From: an uncultured Treponema sp.
Lineage (GTDB): Bacteria; Spirochaetota; Spirochaetia; Treponematales; Treponemataceae
DNA length: 64,000 nucleotides
NCBI GenBank assembly: GCA_946615905.1
Contig: CAMOIE010000009.1
Span: 1-64,000 of the forward strand
Reading direction: 5' to 3'
Both the position numbers and the translations under genes were made by a program. The notes beneath the pieces were generated by a model. That model was not told the DNA's origin and ran no database searches. It worked only from the letters and a program-made list of their open reading frames with translations. Each line of letters begins with the position of its first letter. Within the stretch, counting starts at the first letter, position 1. Of this stretch, positions 38,391-47,387 are shown piece after piece.

Positions 38391-39185
38391 AAAGTTACGG
38401 GCCTCCAAATCTGAGACGATTTTCTCATAAAGTTCCAGAATGTCCTTGATTCCACTTCCTTCCTTTTTTGTGAACGGGCGGCGGCGGGCATCAACTTGGT
38501 CAGCGTGCGAGATTCCACGCTTGGAATTGCTTTCGATTGTCCCCTTGAAATCTCCCCAGACACAAGAGTCCGGTGAAAGTAGTCCGTCATTCCTCCCTTC
38601 AAAAGCCCAGACGACTAGTGCCGGTATGACCATGAAAATGTCGCTGAATGGACTTTTCATCGTGCAGGCGTAGCTTTGGTAGTAAACGTCGGACGAGTCC
38701 GGGTTTTCGCAGTTGAATTTTTGTGCGGCTTTCGTTGTCAGCGTGTAGCAGACTTTTGCCGACTGGGGATTTTTGTCTCCCCTGATTTTCATCGCAAGGT
38801 CAAAGAAAAATGCCCCGAATTCGATTATCTGGCGCGGAATTTTCAACAGGGAGTCGAGCGTTTTGGAGCCTAAATTCGGCGTGTTTATCATCGTGAGGGA
38901 GGCTATGGATTTTAGCCCCAGGGTTGAGATTGCGTAGCGCATGTCGAGTCCGCCTTTTGAGTGGGCGATTACGTTGATTTTTTCGCAATTGCAGGCGGTC
39001 AAGATTTCATCTACGCGATTTACTAAAAAGCGGCCGTTTTCCTCAGTGCTTGCGTTTGCGTCCTGACCGCTCAAAAAGACTTTGCAGCCGAGATTTCTCA
39101 GCCTTTCTGGAATCCGTCCCCAGTAGCCGATTTTCTCGTCGTCCCTAAAACCCATGCCGTGAACTAAAAGAATTGGGAATCGCAT
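38388..39185 (-). CDS. Triacylglycerol lipase-like alpha/beta hydrolase
   Basis: PILLVHGMGFRD; INVIAHSKGGLDMRYAIS nucleophile elbow; stop codon lies inside the flanking repeat. Confidence 0.85.
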   Translation of the reverse strand: MRFPILLVHGMGFRDDEKIGYWGRIPERLRNLGCKVFLSGQDANASTEENGRFLVNRVDEILTACNCEKINVIAHSKGGLDMRYAISTLGLKSIASLTMINTPNLGSKTLDSLLKIPRQIIEFGAFFFDLAMKIRGDKNPQSAKVCYTLTTKAAQKFNCENPDSSDVYYQSYACTMKSPFSDIFMVIPALVVWAFEGRNDGLLSPDSCVWGDFKGTIESNSKRGISHADQVDARRRPFTKKEGSGIKDILELYEKIVSDLEARNF

Positions 39186-39243
39186 GAGACAATTTACAAT
39201 TTACAATGCGCAATGTACAGTTTGGCCGTATTTTATAACGAAT

Positions 39244-39620
39244 AGTTTTTTGGGCGGCCCGTCGGCAAGCCGCCGTCGGCAGTTCCGGGGTTCGGTAACC
39301 CTCATTCTTCAACGCTTTGCGTCTCGAACTTGCCCCTTCATTGCCTACCGCATGCAACTGCCGGCAAACCGACCTTCCCGATTTTTCTACGAAAACTCGC
39401 ACGGAATGGAGCGCGGTTAGCGCGGAACTGCGTAACGCCCGCCCCGCCGTGTCTGCCAATGGATGGGCAGCGTAAGATAATTGCGCGAGTTTTGCTGGTT
39501 TGCGAAGCAAATCTGACGCGGTTTACGCAACAAGCACGAATGTGCGAAGTTTCAAGCGCTGTCGGCAGAAAGCAAAACTCGTTAAGCAAACCGAAGGTTT
39601 GCGACGGATGCGCCCGACTT
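39244..39620. repeat. Modular intergenic repeat block, copy 2 (one module inverted relative to copy 1)
   Basis: Core 39272..39350 repeats 38269..38349 directly; ctgccaatggatgggcagcg...gcgcgagttttgctg is the approximate reverse complement of cagcaaaactcgcgc...cgctgcccatccatgggcag in copy 1. Confidence 0.75.
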
Positions 39621-39697
39621 TTTTGTTTATAGGCAGATTTGAAATTCTGTTTAAATAAATATGAAATAAAAATATTTCGATTGTGATAAAAGAGAGT

Positions 39698-40027
39698 ATG
39701 GGATTTTGGCAAAATGTTGACGACGAGTGTGAGTATTTGGGGATAAGCCGAAAAGAACTCGCAGAGCGCGCAAATTTCTCAGTAAATACCATTTCAAATG
39801 GAATCCGCCGAAACGGAATGCCTTACGCTGACATGGCACTTAAAATATCAAAAGTCTTGAATGTTCCACTCGAAAAACTCTTTGATTTTAACGAAGCCAC
39901 TGATTCATGCGAAGAGACAAAAAATCAAAAACTTTTTCTTCAATATCTTCCGATTCTCAAAAAAATCGACAATTTGCAGTACGAGTCCAAGACCGCAATT
40001 CTCTCAGTTATAGAAAAATTGCAGTAA
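39698..40027 (+). CDS. XRE-family HTH transcriptional regulator
   Basis: LGISRKELAERANFSVNTISNGIRRNGMPYADMALKISKVLNVPLEKLF. Confidence 0.85.
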   Translation: MGFWQNVDDECEYLGISRKELAERANFSVNTISNGIRRNGMPYADMALKISKVLNVPLEKLFDFNEATDSCEETKNQKLFLQYLPILKKIDNLQYESKTAILSVIEKLQ

Positions 40028-40171
40028 AAAGTGAAAAAAAAGATGTTTACTCAACATGCGAATTTACTCGCCTTTACAGCAGGCGACAAATTGCGAACGG
40101 ACTTGCCTTTCAAAGGGGCTAATACTACCGAGCGTTTATTTTCGATAAAATTCTTCTGTGCTGATTGACGA

Positions 40172-40414
40172 TCAAGTTTTGTACATATCTTTGTAATTGT
40201 CTTTTATAAACTGGCGTATTTTTCGTATTTCACGGTCGTTTAAGATTCCTTGTTTTTGTACTACGGTGTCTCCGTCTTCTTTTACGAAAAATTTTGCAGA
40301 CGCTTCTTCGGTCAAGTTTGTGTCACTAGCATGAACATGGAAGGCTTCGACAATACATTTTGCCGTAAAGTACAAATAGTACCCGCAGATTTTGTATTCG
40401 TAGTATTTAGGCAT
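40172..40414 (-). CDS. Small DUF4160-like protein
   Basis: KICGYYLYFTAKCIVEAFHVHAS...SAKFFVKEDGDTVVQKQGILNDREIRKIRQFIKDNYKDMY. Confidence 0.55.
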   Translation of the reverse strand: MPKYYEYKICGYYLYFTAKCIVEAFHVHASDTNLTEEASAKFFVKEDGDTVVQKQGILNDREIRKIRQFIKDNYKDMYKT

Positions 40415-40634
40415 TTTCCGTCTCCATGTACGATTTTGCTTTATTCAAATAGTCCCTGACAATGGAAAGCTCAATATCGTCCATGCTTGTTTCTATTAAT
40501 TCATCGGACTCCGAAAAAACTGCCGCGTGTTCATCCTTATTCAAATTAATGACGGTGATATTGTCATCTTTCTGAAAAAACGCATATCCGCAAATAATCA
40601 CCTCTGCTTTTTCTGCAAGTTCTTCTCTACTCAT
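40407..40634 (-). CDS. Small hypothetical protein
   Basis: Overlaps neighbours by 8 nt on both sides, an operon-like arrangement. Confidence 0.55.
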   Translation of the reverse strand: MSREELAEKAEVIICGYAFFQKDDNITVINLNKDEHAAVFSESDELIETSMDDIELSIVRDYLNKAKSYMETENA

Positions 40635-40926
40635 AGCGAATTTTTACCTCTTTTATTGGTTCAAGGAATTTCTTTGTATCAAAATACAATTCATTCAAAA
40701 TGGAAGTCATGTCGATGTATTCTTCCGTCAGTCCGAGCGTTTGATAATCTGCCATGACCACAAGATAACCATTGTCCCACTTACGGACTTCTGTGTAACG
40801 GTTAAGTTTTGAGGACGTACGGAATCGGATTTCTTTGTTTCCGTACGCGAAAGATGAGTAATTTCCCTTGTTGCTTAAAAATGCGGTCTGTGAGTTTGCT
40901 GTATGAAACATAAAAAATGATAGCAT
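40627..40926 (-). CDS. Small hypothetical protein
   Basis: Third member of the overlapping minus-strand cluster; start codon uncertain. Confidence 0.5.
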   Translation of the reverse strand: MLSFFMFHTANSQTAFLSNKGNYSSFAYGNKEIRFRTSSKLNRYTEVRKWDNGYLVVMADYQTLGLTEEYIDMTSILNELYFDTKKFLEPIKEVKIRYE

Positions 40927-41068
40927 GATTTTTGAGCAAAAACAACAGTTTGCAGTCGTATGCCCCGCGCAAGGGATTGTAGGGGCGGCGTTGAACTGAA
41001 CCCTTTTTCTTGTACAAAATTATGCGGCAAGGAGGCCGACACGAACCCGTCCCGCTTTCAGCGGGTCG

Positions 41069-41158
41069 CTCTTTTGCGGTCTCGCAGGGGCTCGACCGAG
41101 ACTCGCTCAAACTGCTGCGTCACTCGCAGTTTGCCCCGCTTGCGCGGGTCGCTCCCTA
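41069..41158 (+). repeat. Structured intergenic repeat, copy B
   Basis: H2 caaactgc-tgcgtcactc-gcagtttg; H3 cccgc-ttgc-gcggg; tail tcgctcccta; loop identical to copy A. Confidence 0.8.
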
Positions 41159-41174
41159 TGCTATAATATTCTCA

Positions 41175-41585
41175 ATGCGAAAATTATTTTCTTCAATCTT
41201 TTTATTGCTTTTTGTCTCTGGCCTTTTTGCTGAGGCTCCTTCCCACGAATCCCGCGTGATGGCAATTCCTGTCGGCGGGGGAACCATTTACGCATCCCTC
41301 TATGTTTTCAACGAGCAGTCCGAGGGCGGGCAAATTGCAAAAGACGTGTACAATTTTCCTTATTTTGATAAGATTATGGAAGGTGCGAAATTCTCATATT
41401 TGATGCCCATCCCCCCCGGACAGGGAATCGCAGGCTGGAACTGGGCAATCTGGAAGGCGGACAATGAGTTCTGGATTTTCAAGAACGTTGACGATGCCAA
41501 CCTTTACGGCTGCGGCCGCTACATCCGCACTGACGGAACTAAAATCTACAGGCCGGGAAAAAATCAGCCCGGCAAGGGAGAATAA
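41175..41585 (+). CDS. Hypothetical exported protein
   Basis: Signal peptide MRKLFSSIFLLLFVSGLFAEA; the ORF-track start at 41010 runs through the repeat, so ATG 41175 is preferred. Confidence 0.65.
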   Translation: MRKLFSSIFLLLFVSGLFAEAPSHESRVMAIPVGGGTIYASLYVFNEQSEGGQIAKDVYNFPYFDKIMEGAKFSYLMPIPPGQGIAGWNWAIWKADNEFWIFKNVDDANLYGCGRYIRTDGTKIYRPGKNQPGKGE

Positions 41586-41588
41586 AAA

Positions 41589-42353
41589 ATGGAAGAAATG
41601 ATTTATAAGCAGTGGTTTGACGGAGACGGGGCTTTCAACGCTAAAAAACGTGTCTTTTTCAGCCAGTGCAATCCAAATAGAAATCTCTCGTTCTACGACC
41701 TTTTGAAATTCTCCTCAGACCTGGCCGTTGAGGACTACGCCCGCCGGGGAATGGACCGGGACACTTTGACTGAAAACGGCTACGCTGTTCTGGTCTCCCG
41801 CGTCTCATACAGAATCCACCGTATGCCCGTGGAGAACGAGGATTTTCTTTTCCGCACCTGGGAGGAAAAGTCCGAGCCTTTGCAGCTTGTCCGCGCATAC
41901 GAGTTCACGACTCCTGACGGGGAGAAATTGATTTCCGGCATCTCATCCTGGATTTTGGCGAATCCTGTCGGACACAGAATCATCCCGACAAAAAAATTCA
42001 CGATGAGGCCTCCTGTCACCCTTGAGACTGAGCATGACTGTCTTTCTTACGGGAAAATCCACGCAGAGGAAGCCCAGGACTTGCAGAAAATCGACAGCCG
42101 GGTAATCCGCTTCTCTGACCTTGACTGCAACGGCCACACGAACAACGCGAAATACGGGGCCTTCATTTTTGACGCGCTTCCCGCTGAATACCGCGAAAAG
42201 AAATTCACTGACTTCCGCCTGAACTACGCCCTTGAGGCCAAATTCGGCCAGACTCTTGACCTTTACGCATCCTTCGCCGAAAAAGGAAAAATCGTTATGC
42301 TCGGAAAGACTGAGGAAGGCGTTTCCTTTGAGTGTGAGCTTTATTACGAGTGA
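41589..42353 (+). CDS. Acyl-ACP thioesterase
   Basis: Hotdog-fold features: FYDLLKFSSDLAVEDYARRGMD, VSRVSYRIHRMPVENEDFLFRTWEE, FSDLDCNGHTNNAKYGAFIFDALP. Confidence 0.88.
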   Translation: MEEMIYKQWFDGDGAFNAKKRVFFSQCNPNRNLSFYDLLKFSSDLAVEDYARRGMDRDTLTENGYAVLVSRVSYRIHRMPVENEDFLFRTWEEKSEPLQLVRAYEFTTPDGEKLISGISSWILANPVGHRIIPTKKFTMRPPVTLETEHDCLSYGKIHAEEAQDLQKIDSRVIRFSDLDCNGHTNNAKYGAFIFDALPAEYREKKFTDFRLNYALEAKFGQTLDLYASFAEKGKIVMLGKTEEGVSFECELYYE

Positions 42354-42736
42354 TTGGCGTGAAGTTTGTCTCAAAAGTTTTCTTATTATTGCTGATTAAT
42401 TTTTTTCTCTTTTTGGGATTTTCTATGCTGACTTCCTGCCAGTCGATTCCGGTCGAAGAAAATTCTTCTGAGCTGGCACTTTTGGAATACGAAAGCCACG
42501 AGGCGATTGAAGAAAATTCCGCGACAATTTACGTCCGCGCCTCGACAAAAAAGGCATCGGTCTACTTGAACGGAAATTTTCAGGGTTTCACTCCGATTGA
42601 GATTTCTGGCCTAGTTGAAGGCGACTATTTTTTACGACTTGAGAAAACGGCTTTTGAAAGCTCCACATTCAGAATTGAGGCCGTCCGCAGAGAAAAAAGA
42701 AATTATCACGTTGAGATGATACAGTTGAAAAGATAA
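42350..42736 (+). CDS. PEGA-domain lipoprotein
   Basis: Lipobox LTSC; ATIYVRASTKKASVYLNGNFQGFTPIEISGLVEGDYFLRLEK. Confidence 0.8.
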   Translation: MIGVKFVSKVFLLLLINFFLFLGFSMLTSCQSIPVEENSSELALLEYESHEAIEENSATIYVRASTKKASVYLNGNFQGFTPIEISGLVEGDYFLRLEKTAFESSTFRIEAVRREKRNYHVEMIQLKR

Positions 42737-42820
42737 TTTTTCTTTAATCTTAATTATTAATTGAAAATATTTGAAAAATCCTTCTTCCCGTGTTATAATT
42801 TTTAAACAAAAGGAGACAAT

Positions 42821-43123
42821 ATGCAGATTGTTGAGCAAAGAAACGGGACTGAAGTTGATTTGACTGTTACCGGCAGGGTTGATGTTAACACCGTCAATCA
42901 GTTTGAAAGTCAGATTACGCAGGTATTGTCGCTGTTTGTCACAAAAAAACTTGTGATTGATTTTTCCGGAGTTGACTATATTTCCAGCGCAGGAATCCGC
43001 GTTCTGCTTTCAACGCAGAAGAAAATGAAAGAAGGTCGGCAGATGATTATCAAAAATCCAGGTCCTTTTTGCAAGCAGGTTTTTGAGGTGACTGGTGCCG
43101 ATATTTTTTTGAATATTGCCTAG
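42821..43123 (+). CDS. STAS-domain anti-sigma factor antagonist
   Basis: VTGRVDVNTVNQFESQITQVL, LVIDFSGVDYISSAGIRVLLSTQKKM. Confidence 0.92.
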   Translation: MQIVEQRNGTEVDLTVTGRVDVNTVNQFESQITQVLSLFVTKKLVIDFSGVDYISSAGIRVLLSTQKKMKEGRQMIIKNPGPFCKQVFEVTGADIFLNIA

Positions 43124-43142
43124 ATTGGCTAAATTTTTCTTT

Positions 43143-44480
43143 ATGAAGTCTAAAGAACATAATGAAGAGTATTTTTATCTTCACGGAAAAGACGTTTACT
43201 CGGTGCAGAGTCTTTTGGCGACTCTGGGTTTGCAGCAGCAAAATTCGATTTATAAAGACAGCTCAAATGATTTTATCCGCTGGCCATTCAGTGCGGCAGA
43301 CTTTTTTGAGGCCGTTACAAAGACTCCTGTGGCTGATGTCCAATTGTCTCCCGCTGACAGGGCTGAGATTGATTCCATCGACGCGGAGATTAACGGCTAC
43401 AAGGCTTCCGGCGACACCATTTCCCACCAGGACCGAATAAAAGAGTTGCGGGGCCGCAAAAAGCAGATTCTCTCTTCCGCCGCCGTGAAAGCAGGTGGAG
43501 ATGAGGCGGCCATTGTCTACAAAAAATTTGTCGAAATAAACGACAGCGTTACAGTCCAAAAGAAACTCCCTCAATTTTCCAAGGTAGTCTGGCCATACAA
43601 AGAGCAGATGCCCTATTTTTCAGCGGGGCTGGAGTCATTCGCTGAGGCTGTCGCAAAAGGGGAGCCGACAGCTATAACCGGAGGCCCCTGCTTTTTCGGG
43701 GAGCATGAAGTCGACATGATTTTCACCCTAAGTGACGGCAGCCAAAAAGTCTATGACTTTACGACCCGCCGAAGAACGGGAGGAGAGCGGCTTTCCGAGG
43801 AAGCGGAGTTTACCAAGTCTCATGCAGAGCAGTTTGTCGACGTGTCATTCGTAAGTCATAAGACCTTGCTGACTACAGAAGAATACGATTCAATCTTGTA
43901 TCTCTTTGAGCTTGCTGCGGCTACGAATTCATGCTTGACTCTTCCTATAGTTGACGCCTCTTACGAAAAATATCTTGACGCGATGCTAGAAAGTCTCGGT
44001 GAGGATATAAGAAAGAAAGCAATGACCCGATTCAGGAATGTCGCCCGTCCGATTATCGATATGTATTTGGATTTGTTTGAATTCTTCAAGAAAAAGTATC
44101 CAAAGGTTAAATGCCTCCTCATGCACGGGGATGACAAGGAAAAACTCGGCCTCTACTACGAAAAAAGAACTCCCTTTGTCGAAAAAAACTCGACCCGCAG
44201 AATCATATCTGGAATCAAAGAAAAGGTGGAGTCCGTGAAGGATTATATTACCCTGCCGGCCCTGCCTTATTATTTTTGGGGAATAAAGAACGTGCTTGAG
44301 GTTGACTACCTTGGTGAAACCGATTCTTTTTGGAAGTGCCGCAAAATGCACAAGGGCGAGATGAATCTTTCCGCCCTCTTGTACCCGATTAAAATCAGCT
44401 CGGACGGCTGGCGTACGATTTTCTCAACGGATCTTGAACACAAGGAATACATAAAGAGGGAAGACTATGGCAAACGTTAA
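43143..44480 (+). CDS. Hypothetical protein in STAS/MFS/SpoIIE operon
   Basis: ~445-aa ORF; no family recognised; overlaps the next gene by 14 nt. Confidence 0.7.
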   Translation: MKSKEHNEEYFYLHGKDVYSVQSLLATLGLQQQNSIYKDSSNDFIRWPFSAADFFEAVTKTPVADVQLSPADRAEIDSIDAEINGYKASGDTISHQDRIKELRGRKKQILSSAAVKAGGDEAAIVYKKFVEINDSVTVQKKLPQFSKVVWPYKEQMPYFSAGLESFAEAVAKGEPTAITGGPCFFGEHEVDMIFTLSDGSQKVYDFTTRRRTGGERLSEEAEFTKSHAEQFVDVSFVSHKTLLTTEEYDSILYLFELAAATNSCLTLPIVDASYEKYLDAMLESLGEDIRKKAMTRFRNVARPIIDMYLDLFEFFKKKYPKVKCLLMHGDDKEKLGLYYEKRTPFVEKNSTRRIISGIKEKVESVKDYITLPALPYYFWGIKNVLEVDYLGETDSFWKCRKMHKGEMNLSALLYPIKISSDGWRTIFSTDLEHKEYIKREDYGKR

Positions 44481-47385
44481 AATCCGCTCACTTATTGTTT
44501 TTTCTTTTTTGCTTTCGCTCGCCCTTGGGATTTTCACATTGGTGAACCGCCAGTCTCTTGCCATTCCTCCTTCATCCACGCTGGAGCTTGACTCCCCCTA
44601 CATTGTCCGTGACTACGGAGATTTGCGGTATATCCTTGACAGGCAGAGAACCCGCATCGTCATAATCGAAAAAGACACAGGCGCTCTTGTCCGCACGCTT
44701 CCCCGCGCCGGTGACAAAGAGACTTTTACCTATGCGGATGACTTTCTTGTGGACAGTCAGGGTTGTGTATATGTGAAGGAAGGCGGCTGGAAGGGAAACC
44801 GTATAGCCCGCGAGGCCGTTCTTCGCTACGATCCTGATGGAAAATTTACTGACTCCTATATAAGCACGGATTACGCCTGGCTGCCGAATGAGGACACGAG
44901 CCTTATAAACAAGCACAGGATTATGCTCCTTTCTGTTGAGGACAATATTCTCTGTTACGGAATTAAAAAGAAGGACACCGTTGAAATTCACTCTTTGAAT
45001 GTGAAGAATCTAAAAAAGAGCAAAAGCGATGGCGTTAAAATTTACTTTTTCAAAAACGCCTTCAATCTTGTTAATGACATGACCATCGGAAAAGACGGTG
45101 AAATTTACATGCTGGACAAGGCCGGCCGTCTTTACGTCCTCAAGGATTCTGTTTCTGGAATCCCGGAGCTGGTAGCCGAGGCGAAGGATGGGGAATATCC
45201 CAACTGGATAGAAGGAACTGACGGCGGACTTTTATACACGGACTTGTATTGTGACGGAGTGAAAAAACTGGATTTTGCAAGCGGAAGCTCCAGCCTGATT
45301 ATTCCTGAATGCGGCTCTGCCACGGTGACACCGCTTCCATTTTCTGACTTGAAAAATCCTGTTAAAAAGTCAGGCCGACTTTTGTGGGAGCGCATTCTTT
45401 TGGCAGTCGCGCTTCTTTCCCTACTTTCATTTGCCGCATTTTTATTCTTTTTGTTTTTGGCCTTTATGCGGAGCGAGATGCATGTCATTCGCCGGATTAC
45501 AGTCTACATAATCCTGATTGTTCTGGCCGTCTCTGCTACAATCACTTTTAAACTGACGGAAGAATTCTCAAAGACGATGAGAAGCCAGATTCTGATTCAG
45601 ATGGAAAACATGGCCTATTCCGTCGCGAACACAATCCCGGCTGCCAGCCTTGACGCAATCCACAGCGCGAAGGATTTTGACACGGACTCCTACCGGGCTT
45701 TGATTGCCAGCATGGAAAGCGTAATCGACACCAGACTGGACATAAACAGCAACGTCTACTGCGACTTGTTTAAAATCGATGAGGCACATGGAGCCTATGC
45801 CTGCGCCTACCTTGATCAGGCGATTGGCACCTACTACCCGCTGTCGGAATCTGAAATCAGCGAGATTGAGCAGATTTATAAAAGCAAAAAGCCTGTCAAC
45901 TCAAGCAAGAACGACACGTCCGCCTCCTATACTTATGCCTCAGTGCCTGTGATAAACGACGCTGGCAGGGTTTGCGGGGTTGTATCCGTCATGACCGAGA
46001 ATTTCATGCTGGACGACAAAATTTCTGCCATGAAAAAAAGCGTCCTGCTCGGAATCGTCGTCACAATGATTTTCATCTGGCTTTTAATGAGCGAGATTCT
46101 TTCCTACGTGCTGTCAAAATCACGCGCGCAGATGGAAAAATCGGAACTTCTGGCGAGGGGGCTTGAGGCTCCAAAAGCATTCCCGGACTATTCTGTCCGT
46201 CTTATTGTTTTTGCCCTTTTTGCTTCCTATAACATGTCGACGACCTTCCTTCCGATGATAATCGCAAACGGAGCCTTTGAGTCTCTTGGAGGAGGAAGCC
46301 ATACGCTGGCGGCTGCCCTTCCAATTTCAGTCAACCTGCTCATTATCGGGCTTATGGCCTTGTTCTGCGAGGGAACAATCAGGCGGATCGGCATGAGAAA
46401 AACCGTAGTTATCGGTGCTTCCCTCTCAGCTTTCAGCAACCTCTTGATTTTCGCTTTCCCAGACTTGTATGCCCTTCTTTTCGTCTCATTGATACTTGAC
46501 GGAATCGGTGTCGGACTTACGACGAATGCCCTTTACCTGCTGGTCTCCCAAATTCCTGATGCGAGCGGGCGAACGGCAGGTTACGCAGCCTACAATGCCG
46601 CACAAATCTCAGGAATTAATTTCGGAATGCTTTCCGGAGCCGCCCTTGCGTCGAACATCGGCCGTCTGCCGGTCTTCCCTATTGTCACGCTCATGTGGCT
46701 TGTGACGGCCCTTCTTTTCTGCTCAATCTGGAAGTCCCTCGGCCTTTCATCAGGGAAAAAAGCGGAGGAAAAAAGCTCTTCGTCAAATCCTGCCCGCATA
46801 ATCTCTTTTTTGAGGCGGAGAAAGGTCTGGTCTTCTATCCTGCTTCTGCAGTGCCCCTTTGCGCTTATGGGAAGCTTTATCTACTATTATCTGCCGCTGT
46901 ATGCGGATTCGAATTCTTTAAGCGAAGTTACGGTCGCTGTCCTGATGATGATTTATGCCGCTTTCGCGATTTATGCCGGCGGCTGGCTTACCCGGCAGGT
47001 TGTGACATATACCGGCCGCCTCTGTCCTTATGTCGCTGTCACGGTCTGCGCATCAGCCCTTGGCCTTTATGCCTTCATCGGAAATATCACCGGGCTTTTG
47101 CTCGCGATTTTTTTGATGGGGCTTGCGAACGGCTTCGGACGGTCAGTTTTGCAGTCTCATTTTTCAATCCTTAAGGAATGCGAGGAATTTGGAATTCCTG
47201 ATTCGATGGGAGTCTTTAATTTTACGGATTTTATAGGCCAGTCATTCGGACCTGCGGTTATGGGGGCGGTTCTGCTTTCAAAGAACAGTCATAAAGCGAC
47301 TCTTCTTTTTGTGATTGTCCTTGCCGTCCTCACGTTGACACACATAGTCGCCAATCTTCCGAAGAAAAAAGCCAAGGGGGAATAA
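44467..47385 (+). CDS. Multi-domain membrane protein: propeller-like region, sensor-like region and MFS-type transporter
   Basis: 972 aa. N-terminal repeats (YADDFLVDSQGCVYVKEGG, DMTIGKDGEIYMLDKAGRLYVL), TM segments around a Cache-like region, then ~12 hydrophobic segments with MFS-like LILDGIGVGLTTNALYLLVSQIPDASGRTAGYAAYN. Confidence 0.75.
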   Translation: MANVKIRSLIVFSFLLSLALGIFTLVNRQSLAIPPSSTLELDSPYIVRDYGDLRYILDRQRTRIVIIEKDTGALVRTLPRAGDKETFTYADDFLVDSQGCVYVKEGGWKGNRIAREAVLRYDPDGKFTDSYISTDYAWLPNEDTSLINKHRIMLLSVEDNILCYGIKKKDTVEIHSLNVKNLKKSKSDGVKIYFFKNAFNLVNDMTIGKDGEIYMLDKAGRLYVLKDSVSGIPELVAEAKDGEYPNWIEGTDGGLLYTDLYCDGVKKLDFASGSSSLIIPECGSATVTPLPFSDLKNPVKKSGRLLWERILLAVALLSLLSFAAFLFFLFLAFMRSEMHVIRRITVYIILIVLAVSATITFKLTEEFSKTMRSQILIQMENMAYSVANTIPAASLDAIHSAKDFDTDSYRALIASMESVIDTRLDINSNVYCDLFKIDEAHGAYACAYLDQAIGTYYPLSESEISEIEQIYKSKKPVNSSKNDTSASYTYASVPVINDAGRVCGVVSVMTENFMLDDKISAMKKSVLLGIVVTMIFIWLLMSEILSYVLSKSRAQMEKSELLARGLEAPKAFPDYSVRLIVFALFASYNMSTTFLPMIIANGAFESLGGGSHTLAAALPISVNLLIIGLMALFCEGTIRRIGMRKTVVIGASLSAFSNLLIFAFPDLYALLFVSLILDGIGVGLTTNALYLLVSQIPDASGRTAGYAAYNAAQISGINFGMLSGAALASNIGRLPVFPIVTLMWLVTALLFCSIWKSLGLSSGKKAEEKSSSSNPARIISFLRRRKVWSSILLLQCPFALMGSFIYYYLPLYADSNSLSEVTVAVLMMIYAAFAIYAGGWLTRQVVTYTGRLCPYVAVTVCASALGLYAFIGNITGLLLAIFLMGLANGFGRSVLQSHFSILKECEEFGIPDSMGVFNFTDFIGQSFGPAVMGAVLLSKNSHKATLLFVIVLAVLTLTHIVANLPKKKAKGE

Positions 47386-47387
47386 AT

